DNA from: CATQHL01 sp965204655
Lineage (GTDB): Bacteria; Actinomycetota; Acidimicrobiia; Acidimicrobiales; CATQHL01
Reading direction: 5' to 3'
Assembly (NCBI GenBank): GCA_965204655.1
Contig: OZ241998.1
Span: 1,488,001-1,552,000, forward strand
Length of the DNA: 64,000 nucleotides
Both the position numbers and the translations under genes were made by a program. How positions within the stretch are numbered: the first letter of the stretch is position 1; each line of letters starts with the position of its first letter. The notes under the pieces are model-generated. The model searched no databases and was not told the DNA's origin. It was given only the letters and a program-made list of their open reading frames with translations. Of this stretch, positions 33,891 to 42,488 are shown in pieces.

Positions 33891-34700
33891 CTACGTCATG
33901 CCTTCTAGTTCAGCTTCGGTAGCGGAACGGAACGAACCGCGAAGGGCGGAAGACACCGCCCCCGTCAGGTCTGCGAAAGAGGGGTCGTACCGCAACTCGG
34001 TCTCCCTAGGGTAGGGGAAAGGTACGTCGATTTCGGCCACGATGCGACCGGGCAAAGGCGACATCACCAACACACGCGTGGAAAGAAAGACCGCCTCGTA
34101 AATCGAGTGAGTGATGAACAGAGCAGCGAAGTTCTCCTTCATGAAAAGGGCAATCGTCTCCTCGTTCAACCTTTCTCGCGTGATCTCGTCGAGCGCGCCG
34201 AACGGCTCGTCGAACAAGAACACCGGAGGGTTCAACGTGAGAGTGCGGGCAATCGAAACCCTCATCTTCATCCCCCCCGAGAGCGCTTTTGGATAGTGCT
34301 TCTCAAAGCCCTCTAAACCAACCGTGGCTATAGCCTCTTCGGCAAGATGCCGCCTCTCCACCCGGGGAATGTCGTGCAGTTCTCCCAGCAGTTCCACGTT
34401 TCCCATCACGTTCCGCCAAGGAAGCAAAGTGGCGTCCTGGAAGATATACCCGATCTTCTCACGGTCAACACGCACTGATCCGGAACTAGGAGAATCGAGG
34501 GCGGAAGCGATGCGCAATAGGGTCGACTTACCGCACCCGGAAGGTCCCACAATGGTCACGAATTCACCTTTATCCACCTCAAAAGTGATGTCCTCTAGGG
34601 CATGTGTGCCGTCGGGGAAAATCTTGGACACCCCATCAAAACTAAGTATGGCGTCCGAGGCGGCCTCCTCTAAGGCGGATTCTTCATTCATTGCGGCCAT
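33891..34700 (-). CDS. NitT/TauT-type ABC transporter ATP-binding protein
   Basis: About 269 residues from ATG 34700 (34691 is an alternative). The upstream in-frame extension to 34910 would run into the divergent permease gene and is rejected. Walker A GPSGCGKST, Q-loop YIFQDATLLPWRN, signature ALSGGMKMRV and Walker B FLFDEPFGALDE are all intact. It is like SsuB/TauB/ThiZ-type ATPases that energise uptake of nitrate, sulfonates or pyrimidine precursors. It is divergent from the two permease genes and the binding protein, so the importer is split over two transcripts. Confidence 0.93.
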   Translation of the reverse strand: MAAMNEESALEEAASDAILSFDGVSKIFPDGTHALEDITFEVDKGEFVTIVGPSGCGKSTLLRIASALDSPSSGSVRVDREKIGYIFQDATLLPWRNVMGNVELLGELHDIPRVERRHLAEEAIATVGLEGFEKHYPKALSGGMKMRVSIARTLTLNPPVFLFDEPFGALDEITRERLNEETIALFMKENFAALFITHSIYEAVFLSTRVLVMSPLPGRIVAEIDVPFPYPRETELRYDPSFADLTGAVSSALRGSFRSATEAELEGMT

Positions 34701-34743
34701 TGCGACATTGAGCCTACAGACGGACGCGTAGGGTCTTGACCTG

Positions 34744-35670
34744 ATGAGCAAAGTAACCGGCGAGTCGGCAGTAGCGAAGTTCGCGCTTGATCCAGAGGAA
34801 CGGCAGAGGAAACGTCGGCCAATTCTTGGCGCTCTCTGGAGACGGCTGAGGCGGGTAGTACTCCCGACGGCGGTAGCGGCGGGGGTAATCGGGCTGTGGT
34901 ACCTGTTCACCTACTTCGTACTGGAAACAGACCAGCGCTTCTACCTGCCACCCCCCCACCAGGTGATCAAAGTCGGATTCCTGAATTGGCGAAACCTTGA
35001 ACAGGTGCTGATGGGGCTTGGGCGAACCACCTTGGTGACCTTGATGGGGTTTGCGCTGTCGATAGCAGGCGGGATGCTCACCGCTCTGATCATGAGCCAA
35101 GCGCGCTGGATAGAGCGCAGCGTCTTCCCCTACGCAGTGGCCGTTCAAGCGCTTCCGATAGTGGCGGTCAGTCCGCTTATCGGACTTTGGTGGGGCTGGA
35201 GTTTCCGCAGTCAAGTAGTGGTGACCATCATCATCTCGATCTTCCCTATCATCACGAACACCCTGTTCGGGCTGCAATCGGTGGAGTCCAACCTGCACGA
35301 CTTATTCACGCTGCACGACGCAGGACGCTGGCGAAGACTTCGAAAGCTTCAGTTCCCGGCTGCGTTGCCTGCAATCTTCACCGGCCTGAGGATCTCCGCA
35401 GGCCTAGCAGTGGTCGGAGCAATCGTGGGGGAGTTCTTCTTCAAGGGAGGCAGTTACGGCTCTGAAGGGTTGGGGCAACTTCTGTTCCTGTTTCAAGATC
35501 AGCTTTCCGGCTCCAAGTTGATGTCCGGGATCATGTTCAGCGCCCTCCTTGGACTGATCCTGTTCCTGTTCTTCGGCTGGGCAGGACGTCGCTCCACCAG
35601 CCACTGGTATTCGGCAACAACCGGACAAGGGAACCAGGAACCCGCCCGTTTCGAACCAATTAGACGATAA
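34744..35670 (+). CDS. NitT/TauT-type ABC transporter permease, first copy
   Basis: 308 residues, BPD_transp_1 fold with about six membrane helices. N-terminal basic segment, first helix around VAAGVIGLWYLFTYFV, EAA loop KLQFPAALPAIFTGLRISAG. It is paralogous to the permease at 37.2 kb: both contain FPIITNTLFGLQSVE and AIVGEFFF in the same places. Two different permease genes around one binding-protein gene suggest a heterodimeric channel instead of the usual SsuC/TauC homodimer. ATG at 34744 overlaps no other gene and lies 43 bases from the divergent ATPase start. Confidence 0.92.
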   Translation: MSKVTGESAVAKFALDPEERQRKRRPILGALWRRLRRVVLPTAVAAGVIGLWYLFTYFVLETDQRFYLPPPHQVIKVGFLNWRNLEQVLMGLGRTTLVTLMGFALSIAGGMLTALIMSQARWIERSVFPYAVAVQALPIVAVSPLIGLWWGWSFRSQVVVTIIISIFPIITNTLFGLQSVESNLHDLFTLHDAGRWRRLRKLQFPAALPAIFTGLRISAGLAVVGAIVGEFFFKGGSYGSEGLGQLLFLFQDQLSGSKLMSGIMFSALLGLILFLFFGWAGRRSTSHWYSATTGQGNQEPARFEPIRR

Positions 35671-35785
35671 ACTACGGCGAGTTCCGTATCGGGACACGCA
35701 CCGGGACACGCTGTCTCGATTCTGCAGTGCAATTCATACTGGGCTGCACTCCCACTATTAAGTGATCACCAAAGGAGAACAACAA

Positions 35786-37027
35786 ATGAAAGTACGAGCC
35801 CTGTTTGCTGCGATATTGGCCCTGGCCCTGCTCGCTGCCTCATGCGGGGGAGACGACGAGGCAACATCCCCAACAACGACAAGCGCGGCACCAACAACCA
35901 CCGCGGCACCAGCAACCACCGCGGCACCAACAACCACCGCCGCGCCGGCTACAACCGCGGCAACAGCAACCACCGCGGCAACACAGGAGTTGGACATGTC
36001 CAACTTGGCTGACGTCTGCCCCAATCCTTTGATTATTCAGACCGACTGGTTCCCTGAGCCTGAACATGGACACACCTATCAGCTTGTGGGAGTCGACGGA
36101 GTGATCGACGCCGAGAACGGCACCTACAAGGGCGAATACAAAGACACCGGCCTCGAGATCGAGGTCAGAGCAGGCGGACCTTACATATCATTCGCCCCGC
36201 CAAACGCTCAATTTTACCAGGATGACAACATCTTCCTAGCTTACGTGGACACAGCAGCAGCGATCAGGTCGTATGGAACCACCCCTGTAGTAGCGGTGTT
36301 CACCAGTTTTGAAACAGGACCCCAGATCCTGATGTGGGATCCGGACGACCACGACTTCGAATCTATTGAAGAAATCGGCGAATCCGGAGCCACCGTCCTG
36401 TACTTCGGAGGCGCCACGTACATGGACTACCTCATCAACAAGGGAGCCCTCAACCAAGACCAGGTAGACGGCTCCTACGACGGCTCGCCTACCCGTTTCA
36501 TTGCCGAAGACGGACTCGTCCAGCAAGGTTTCGCCACGAACGAGCCCTACCGGTACGAGAACGAAATAGAGGGCTGGATGAAGCCGGTGGACTTCCTGCT
36601 CATCCACGACGCTCCGTTTGAGATATACCAGTCGGCCGTATCGGTGCGCGCCGACGATGTGGAAACCTACCGAGAGTGCCTTGAACTCTTCGTCCCGATC
36701 ATGCAGCAAGCCCATGTGGACTACGCGCTGGACCCCGAGCCGATCAACGTCCGCCTCGACGAAATCGTGAAGGCCTTGGGCAGTTTCTGGACTTCTTCGA
36801 TCGGCACCCATAACGCCGCGAGCAAGGCCATGGTTGATCTCAACTTGGTAACCGACGGAGACAATGGCTACGTGGGGGACATGGACGAAGCTCGAATTCA
36901 AAACCTGATAGATGAACTCAAGCCCATATTTGAAGATCAGGGCATCGAGAGCTTCGACCCGGAGGTCACCGCAAACGACATATTCACCAACGAGTTCCTA
37001 GACACCTCCATAAAGCTCGGCTTCTAG
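35786..37027 (+). CDS. NMT1/ThiY-like substrate-binding lipoprotein
   Basis: 413 residues from the ATG at 35786, which has AAAGGAG 9 bases upstream; an in-frame start at 35762 is inferior. Signal peptide with lipobox LAASC (Cys20), then a repetitive linker of TTTAAPATTAAP type (about 27-66), then a periplasmic-binding domain from NPLIIQTDWFPEPEHG. The DWFPEPEHG start and the later GATYMDYL segment resemble NMT1/THI5-type proteins that bind thiamine-pyrimidine precursors; nitrate, sulfonate and taurine binders share the fold. It sits between the two permease genes. Confidence 0.9.
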   Translation: MKVRALFAAILALALLAASCGGDDEATSPTTTSAAPTTTAAPATTAAPTTTAAPATTAATATTAATQELDMSNLADVCPNPLIIQTDWFPEPEHGHTYQLVGVDGVIDAENGTYKGEYKDTGLEIEVRAGGPYISFAPPNAQFYQDDNIFLAYVDTAAAIRSYGTTPVVAVFTSFETGPQILMWDPDDHDFESIEEIGESGATVLYFGGATYMDYLINKGALNQDQVDGSYDGSPTRFIAEDGLVQQGFATNEPYRYENEIEGWMKPVDFLLIHDAPFEIYQSAVSVRADDVETYRECLELFVPIMQQAHVDYALDPEPINVRLDEIVKALGSFWTSSIGTHNAASKAMVDLNLVTDGDNGYVGDMDEARIQNLIDELKPIFEDQGIESFDPEVTANDIFTNEFLDTSIKLGF

Positions 37028-37240
37028 ACGAAGACAAACCTGCCGTTACTTGGTGACGCCCCGGCCTCCGGCATCAGCCCTCGGAGGTCGGGTGTCACCG
37101 AATCTCGAGCAAGAGGAAACCCACAAGGGTAAGAGTCGCTTGCTGTCGCTGCTTGTCCCGTCCCGTCCTTGACAAGTCGCCAAAAGCGCGGCCTGCGCGC
37201 CGGTAACTCATCCTGGCAGACCACCACCAAGGGCAAGAAA

Positions 37241-38038
37241 GTGCCGAACCGGTCGAAACGTAACCTCAACTGGATTCTGCCCCTGGCGTTCAGTTTGGTA
37301 ATGGTCGGGCTCTGGTACCTGATTTCGTACGTGGTGCTGTCGGATGAGAGACAATTCCTCGTGCCTCCGCTCCATGAAGTCGTAGAGCGGGCTGTCACCG
37401 GCGACGGGGTACGGGGGGAATTGTTCAACGGCCTGCTAATAACGGCCAAGTCGTCGTTCACCGGGCTAGCCATCGCAACGTTCTTGGGAGGCCTCTTTGC
37501 AATCCTGATGAACCTGCGCCGATGGGTGGAGCACTCTTTCTTTCCGTGGGCCGTGGTTCTGCAAACCATTCCGATCCTCGCCCTAGTGCCGTTGATCGGC
37601 GGACTTTTCGGATTTGGCTTTTCTGCCCGGGTGGTCGTGGCCGTACTCATCTCCCTGTTCCCGATCATCACCAACACGCTGTTCGGGCTTCAGTCGGTGG
37701 AACGAAACCTGCATGAGCTCTTCACCCTGCATGGGGCGAGACGATGGACTCGACTGACCAAACTAGAACTGCATGCCGCCCTGCCTGCGACGTTCACCGG
37801 CCTGCGAATAGCGGCAGGTCTTTCGGTGATCGGGGCGATCGTCGGCGAGTTCTTTTTCGGAAGAGGGGAAAAGGGAATAGGCGTACTCATTGACAAATAC
37901 AGGGGATTGGCCGCCACCAGAGAACTCTTGGCAGCCCTTATCGTTTCATCGCTGCTGGGGATCGCCGTCTTCTGGGGGTTCACCCTGGCTGGACGGCTAA
38001 GCACCCGGCACTGGCACGCCGCCGCTGCCCCGAAATAA
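37241..38038 (+). CDS. NitT/TauT-type ABC transporter permease, second copy
   Basis: About 265 residues from the GTG at 37241, which has AAGGGCAAG just upstream; the frame is also open from a TTG at 37169 without a ribosome site, so the start is uncertain. BPD_transp_1 helices start at WILPLAFSLVMVGLWYL, and the EAA loop is KLELHAALPATFTGLRIAAG. It is clearly paralogous to the 34.7 kb permease, with FPIITNTLFGLQSVE shared. It completes the binding protein/permease set and probably pairs with the first permease. Confidence 0.9.
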   Translation: MPNRSKRNLNWILPLAFSLVMVGLWYLISYVVLSDERQFLVPPLHEVVERAVTGDGVRGELFNGLLITAKSSFTGLAIATFLGGLFAILMNLRRWVEHSFFPWAVVLQTIPILALVPLIGGLFGFGFSARVVVAVLISLFPIITNTLFGLQSVERNLHELFTLHGARRWTRLTKLELHAALPATFTGLRIAAGLSVIGAIVGEFFFGRGEKGIGVLIDKYRGLAATRELLAALIVSSLLGIAVFWGFTLAGRLSTRHWHAAAAPK

Positions 38039-38124
38039 ACGAAGGCGCCTTACCGCCCGCCGCTAAGGGCAAGAGCTTGGGAAATGTTCGCACTTCCTAA
38101 GCCCCGATGCGCTGCGCTGGACGC

Positions 38125-39024
38125 CTACAAAGCTTCGACCTCGTATACGGTGCTTTGACCTTCCGGGTTTGTCTCGCAAGAGGCGGCTGCGAGATCCGTC
38201 CATTCCAGCCATGAGCCGTCGTAGACCGATACGCCTTCACCTAGCCCGGCTACTTCGTACGCGAGTGCAGTACCGCACGCCCCCACCCCTCCTCGGCAGT
38301 AGAGGATGGTCTTAGAGGAGCGGCCAGCCGCTGCGAGTATCCGCGAACGGCAAACCTCAGGCGGGAGCATCAGCCCGTCGGAGGGATTGAAGAAGTCGAT
38401 ACCCGGCAGGTAAGCGGTGCTTCCTGCTATGGCGGCGCCGTCCTCTGCGCGGGCGGCCTGCATGCGACAGTCCACCAACCCGACATCCGGGTCTCCTTGG
38501 GCGGATATTACGTCCGCTGCGGAGGCGTAGGCAGACGAACGTTCCCTAACACTGAAATCCCCCCGATGGGGCTGCGGCTTCTCAGGAGTCAGGGCGCGCC
38601 CCTCCGACTTCCAGCGCTTGATGCCTCCGTCCAAGACTGCCGCCAAGTCGTGCCCGTAGACCCGCAGCGCCCACCAGAGCCTCGCCGCCGCGGTGACATG
38701 ACCGTCGTCGTAGGCCACGACGAGGGTTTCGTCGCCTATCCCGGCCTCCGCCATTGCGTCGGCAAACCTCTGAGGCTGAGCGAGTATTCCTGGAATCGGA
38801 TGGTCGGGATCGGCGAAATCAGTGTCCCAACGCAGATGAACCGCTCCGGGTATGTGACCCTGCGCATATTCCACATCGGGGTCGCGGGTATCGAACGGAG
38901 CTAGATACCAGCGGCAGTCCACGACCCGGACATCGTCAGAGCGTGTCCGCAGTTGCTGGGCCAACCAGTCGGAAGAGACCAAGTGACCAGGGAGATTCGA
39001 CGCCGACAGAGATGCTGAGATCAT
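38125..39024 (-). CDS. Two-domain rhodanese-like sulfurtransferase
   Basis: 299 residues. An inactive-type N-terminal rhodanese domain (about 18-140; VVDCRWYLAPFDTRDP ... GHIPGAVHL) is followed by a catalytic C-terminal domain with the active-site loop YCRGGVGACGTAL. The CRGGVG loop is six residues and starts with Cys, as in thiosulfate (or 3-mercaptopyruvate) sulfurtransferases. Start ATG with GAGGGGTGGA upstream. It lies between a sulfonate/nitrate-type importer and luciferase-like monooxygenases, so a role in handling sulfur released from an imported compound is possible. Confidence 0.92.
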   Translation of the reverse strand: MISASLSASNLPGHLVSSDWLAQQLRTRSDDVRVVDCRWYLAPFDTRDPDVEYAQGHIPGAVHLRWDTDFADPDHPIPGILAQPQRFADAMAEAGIGDETLVVAYDDGHVTAAARLWWALRVYGHDLAAVLDGGIKRWKSEGRALTPEKPQPHRGDFSVRERSSAYASAADVISAQGDPDVGLVDCRMQAARAEDGAAIAGSTAYLPGIDFFNPSDGLMLPPEVCRSRILAAAGRSSKTILYCRGGVGACGTALAYEVAGLGEGVSVYDGSWLEWTDLAAASCETNPEGQSTVYEVEAL

Positions 39025-39085
39025 TCCACCCCTCTTATTGCGGCCTGGCTGCGGGTTGGCTTCCCTTCAGACCATCCATCGTTCG

Positions 39086-40147
39086 TCACGCTCCGCCGCG
39101 CAGCAAAGGGATCACCTCTTCTGCTAAGGCTCGCACAGCCCAGTCCGGCTCGGGGCCGAGCGTGTACCAAAGCAGTGGCATCTGCATCCCGGCGGCCACG
39201 AAGGGGCGCAACTGGACAACCACGTCGTCAACGTCGCCGGCGGCGGCGAAGGTGTCGATGAGATGCTCACCAACTGCGCGCGCCCCGGCTTGCACCCCGC
39301 CGCTGCGAACCGCTTCCCGCACCGCCGCCACGGCTTGGGGGTCGGCGCCGGATCGATCCACCACCACCCCCTCCACTCGAGCCAAGTAGTACGCCAGCAC
39401 CTCGCGCACCTCACGGCGAGCCGCCTTCCTATCGGTGGCAAGGCTGGTGAGCACGTTGCCCGAAACAAGGACTTCGGCAGGGTCTCGCCCGCGCCCGCGG
39501 GCGCCCTCCGCCACCCGTTCGGCAGCCCAGGCAACATAGGAAGGGCTCATGAGCGCCCCTAACTGCACGCCGTCCGCCCAAGCGCCTCCCGCCGACAGCA
39601 TCCGAGCGTTGACGGCGCCCACGTCAACCGGCGCGGGCACTGAGGGGGGCAGGTCGAGTTTCAAGTCGGAGCGGGCGGCGAAGGTTTCTGGTTGGAACCC
39701 CAAGGGGTGGCCAGCCAACAACGAACCGACGCCGCGGACGGCTTCGACTGTGTTGGTATAGGCGCGCCAGTCATCGGAGACTGCGCCGAACGCCCGCATC
39801 GTCCAGAGCGCCGCCCCGATACCGAAGCGCACCCGCCCAGGGGCGAGGTCGGCGAGAGTGGCAGCCTCGGTGGCAAGCAGCAACGGATGGCGGGTGACCG
39901 GGTTGGCGACCCCTACCCTCACTGTCACCCTGCGCGTCCGTGCGAGGATGGCGGCAGCCACGGAAGTGGCTGACCGGAAGAGTCGGCTCTCGGGAATGGA
40001 CACTTCGTCGTAACCCAGTTCGTCGGCTCGTTCCGCCAGGGAGATGGTGGAGGCGACGGCTTCCTCGTTGGACAGCGACAGGCCCACGCCGATCGGCTTT
40101 ACCTCGATCCCCGAGGAAGATTCCAACTTCTGCGCGTCCTCGGGCAT
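39086..40147 (-). CDS. Luciferase-like (LLM class) flavin/F420-dependent oxidoreductase
   Basis: 353 residues. The barrel begins at VKPIGVGLSLSNEEAVAS after a variable 14-residue leader, followed by SIPESRLFRSATSVAAAILA, VTVRVGVANPVTRHPLLLATEAATLADLAPGRV-type sequence and FGIGAAL. This pattern resembles the methylenetetrahydromethanopterin reductase-like, F420-using branch more than alkanal monooxygenase. It is monocistronic or co-transcribed with the rhodanese downstream (gap about 60 bases). Cofactor and substrate are inferred only at class level. Confidence 0.88.
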   Translation of the reverse strand: MPEDAQKLESSSGIEVKPIGVGLSLSNEEAVASTISLAERADELGYDEVSIPESRLFRSATSVAAAILARTRRVTVRVGVANPVTRHPLLLATEAATLADLAPGRVRFGIGAALWTMRAFGAVSDDWRAYTNTVEAVRGVGSLLAGHPLGFQPETFAARSDLKLDLPPSVPAPVDVGAVNARMLSAGGAWADGVQLGALMSPSYVAWAAERVAEGARGRGRDPAEVLVSGNVLTSLATDRKAARREVREVLAYYLARVEGVVVDRSGADPQAVAAVREAVRSGGVQAGARAVGEHLIDTFAAAGDVDDVVVQLRPFVAAGMQMPLLWYTLGPEPDWAVRALAEEVIPLLRGGA

Positions 40148-40315
40148 ATCGCGCTCGTAGTTTACAGTGGCCGCCGCCCCGGCTGAGTGGCCGCCGGCGG
40201 GCGGCTAGACTCTTCCTGGAAGAGAAACTTCGGAGAAGGAACCCTCGTAGGAAAATCCGAGGGGGCAGAAGCCGCAGTTTCTCCGCAAAGAGGCTCAGCC
40301 AAGAAAGGACGGGAC

Positions 40316-40786
40316 ATGCAAGGATCGCCGGAAGTCATTGCTTTTTTGAACGAATCACTGGGGGCGGAGCTCACCTCTATCAACCAGTACTTTGCCCACT
40401 CCAAGATCTGCGAGAGTTGGGGGTGGCACCGTCTTGCGGAGAAATACAAGACGGAATCGATCACAGAAATGCACGACGCCGAGAAGATCATGGACCGCAT
40501 CCTGATGCTCGACGGCATGCCGGAACTCAAGAACCTCGGCACCGTGCGCCTAGGAAAGAGCGTGGCGGAACAGCTCGAGTTCAACCTTGAACTGGAAATC
40601 GAGGCAGTCCAGCGCTACCGGCGCGGCGTCGAGTTGGCGTTCGAGCATGGAGACCACGCCACCCGCGAGATGCTAGAAGAGTTCGTGGTAAGCGAAGAAG
40701 AGCACATCGACTGGATAGAAACGCAGCAAAGCATCATCGGGGAAATCGGCATCGCCAAGTACTTGCAGACCCAAATCGGCGATTAG
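40316..40786 (+). CDS. bfr: Bacterioferritin
   Basis: 156 residues from ATG 40316 with AAAGGACGGGAC upstream; the longer open frame is leader sequence. It stores iron as a 24-mer with haem at subunit interfaces. Ferroxidase ligands Glu18, Glu51, Glu94, Glu127 and His130 are in place, and the haem ligand Met52 is present. At the position of His54 this protein has Asp (sequence TEMHDAEK, with His one residue earlier), an odd change at the di-iron centre. Length and remaining motifs are otherwise normal. It stands alone between divergent genes. Confidence 0.94.
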   Translation: MQGSPEVIAFLNESLGAELTSINQYFAHSKICESWGWHRLAEKYKTESITEMHDAEKIMDRILMLDGMPELKNLGTVRLGKSVAEQLEFNLELEIEAVQRYRRGVELAFEHGDHATREMLEEFVVSEEEHIDWIETQQSIIGEIGIAKYLQTQIGD

Positions 40787-40920
40787 CCTTCGGCGGGGTC
40801 GGGGTTACATCGGAGCCACTGCGCCCTATTGGTAAGGATCGCCCGGCAGTAAAGGGCGACCCTGGTGAAGAGCCTGCGCCGTCGGAGCAAGCAGCCACCC
40901 CGCCAGCGTAGATTGCAGTC

Positions 40921-41490
40921 ATGTGGATCAAAACAGTGCCTTACGAAGAGGCAGAGGGCGACCTCCGAGAACACTACGAACGCCAGGCCGATAAGTTAGG
41001 AGAACCCACCGAGATGACCCTCTCCGGGTCTCTCTACCCCCGACTGGTCGGGGCGCGGCTGGAACTCTACGCCGCCACCGAACGCTGCCCATCGGCGCTG
41101 ACCTCCCGACAGAGGAACCTCATCGGATTCGTTACCTCCGCCTTGAACGGAACCGTCTACTGCATGAGTCAGATAACGGTGAAGTTACGCGAAGACGGTC
41201 TCACGAACGCGCAAGTGCTGGAGTTGGCAAACGATCCCCTGGCGGCCGCGGACTCCATGCCGCCCGAGGACGCCGCCCTGGTTCGCTACGCAGCAGCGCT
41301 CACCACCCGACCCGACGAAATCAGCGAAGAAGCCGTGCAGGAGTTGCGTGAGGCAGGCTTCGGAGACCTCGACATCCTCGACGCAAACTCTCACTGCGCC
41401 CACCTCAACTATGTCAACCGGGTGGTCATGGGGCTTGGCATCCACACGGTGGTAGATCCGGACTTTCCGGCCTACGAAGCCATACCTTAG
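40921..41490 (+). CDS. Carboxymuconolactone decarboxylase/peroxidase-related (AhpD-like) protein
   Basis: 189 residues. AhpD-type helices with RQRNLIGFVTSALNGTVYCMSQ, where only one Cys of the usual redox pair remains (YCMSQ), and the C-terminal half LREAGFGDLDILDANSHCAHLNYVNRV matches the peroxidase-related subgroup. ATG at 40921; a weak ribosome site. Its 3' end overlaps the convergent luciferase-like gene by 4 bases. Probably acts on peroxides or a small organic intermediate; the missing Cys makes a classical AhpD reaction unlikely. Confidence 0.85.
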   Translation: MWIKTVPYEEAEGDLREHYERQADKLGEPTEMTLSGSLYPRLVGARLELYAATERCPSALTSRQRNLIGFVTSALNGTVYCMSQITVKLREDGLTNAQVLELANDPLAAADSMPPEDAALVRYAAALTTRPDEISEEAVQELREAGFGDLDILDANSHCAHLNYVNRVVMGLGIHTVVDPDFPAYEAIP

Positions 41491-42488
41491 GCAGGCGCTT
41501 CACCTCCGCCTTCGGCGTCAGATGCTCCAGCATCCTGCGCCGTCAACGAACCTGCGAGGGAAAGTATCCCCGCCGAAGCCTCCATGTGACGTTCGCAGGA
41601 TGCCTCGTCGTTCATCGGCAACAGGAACAAGTCGAAGTTTTTCCGCAGTCCGGCTATCACGGCGGCGCAGTGCGAAGGCGTTCCCGATACGGCGTACAAG
41701 TCCAAAAACGCCTCGGGCAGGTGCTCCGCGGCTTCGTCCATCCGTCCCGACAGCATCGCCCTGCGAACCCTCGCTGCCTTGAGATCGTCAAGCCCTACCT
41801 TCTCGCGAACTGAAGGCGGAGCGTCCAACGCCATGTAGGAAAAGTGGCGCAACGCCCGCCGCCTCTCAGCGTCGTCATAAGCCAGATAGGCCGACCAAGC
41901 CACACGAGCCTTCCCTTGAATACGAATCTTGGCAGCGCTCTCTGGCAGGTCGGCCAAGGCCTTGGCGGAGAGGATCACCCAGTCGGAGTGAGAGGCGGCG
42001 AACTTCCCTACCCGAGGCCCTCGACCGGCTACAGCCATGGGCACGCATCCTTCGAACCACGGCAGCGACGCTGCTCCCGCTCGCTTACCCTCCAAAAGTC
42101 GGCGGTTGATCACAAATGCCTCCTTGAGAGCGGTGAACGGGCGCTGCGGCTCCAGCTGAAGCGGCTCCAAGACGCGCGAGCCTCCCACCCCAAGTCCGTG
42201 CCAAACCCGTCCGGGCGCCAACTCGGCGAGCGTGGCGATCGCAGCGGCTGTGCTCACCGGGTGCCGCGAGTAGGGATTGGTGATTGCCGGGCCCACCACC
42301 AACTTTTTGCTGGAAAGCAGAATCGCCGTGAGGGTCACGTAGACGTCACGTTCCGTACCCTCGTCGGCCACTAGGCAAACCTCAGCTCCCAAACCCTCGG
42401 CCTCCAACGCCAAGTCCACGAGGCGCTCCACAGGTTGAGTGGGTTCAAACCACACGCCCCACGGGATGCGCTGCCCGGCGGCGCTCAT
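41487..42488 (-). CDS. Luciferase-like (LLM class) flavin/F420-dependent oxidoreductase
   Basis: 333 residues. GVWFEPTQPVERLVDLALEAE at the start, VVGPAITNPYSRHPV, ATLAELAPGRVWHGLGVGGS and AVAGRGPRVGKFAA follow the F420-dependent LLM pattern. Start ATG at 42488 overlaps the amidohydrolase stop by 4 bases (ATGA), so the two proteins are made from one message. This couples an oxidoreductase to a cytosine-deaminase-like enzyme, a pairing that suggests oxidative and hydrolytic steps on one nitrogenous substrate. Confidence 0.88.
   Translation of the reverse strand: MSAAGQRIPWGVWFEPTQPVERLVDLALEAEGLGAEVCLVADEGTERDVYVTLTAILLSSKKLVVGPAITNPYSRHPVSTAAAIATLAELAPGRVWHGLGVGGSRVLEPLQLEPQRPFTALKEAFVINRRLLEGKRAGAASLPWFEGCVPMAVAGRGPRVGKFAASHSDWVILSAKALADLPESAAKIRIQGKARVAWSAYLAYDDAERRRALRHFSYMALDAPPSVREKVGLDDLKAARVRRAMLSGRMDEAAEHLPEAFLDLYAVSGTPSHCAAVIAGLRKNFDLFLLPMNDEASCERHMEASAGILSLAGSLTAQDAGASDAEGGGEAPA

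Noticed and set aside
34701..34910. N-terminal extension of the NitT-type ATPase to 34910
   Set aside because: It would overlap the first 166 bases of the divergent permease gene, and the ATPase fold is complete from the start at 34700.
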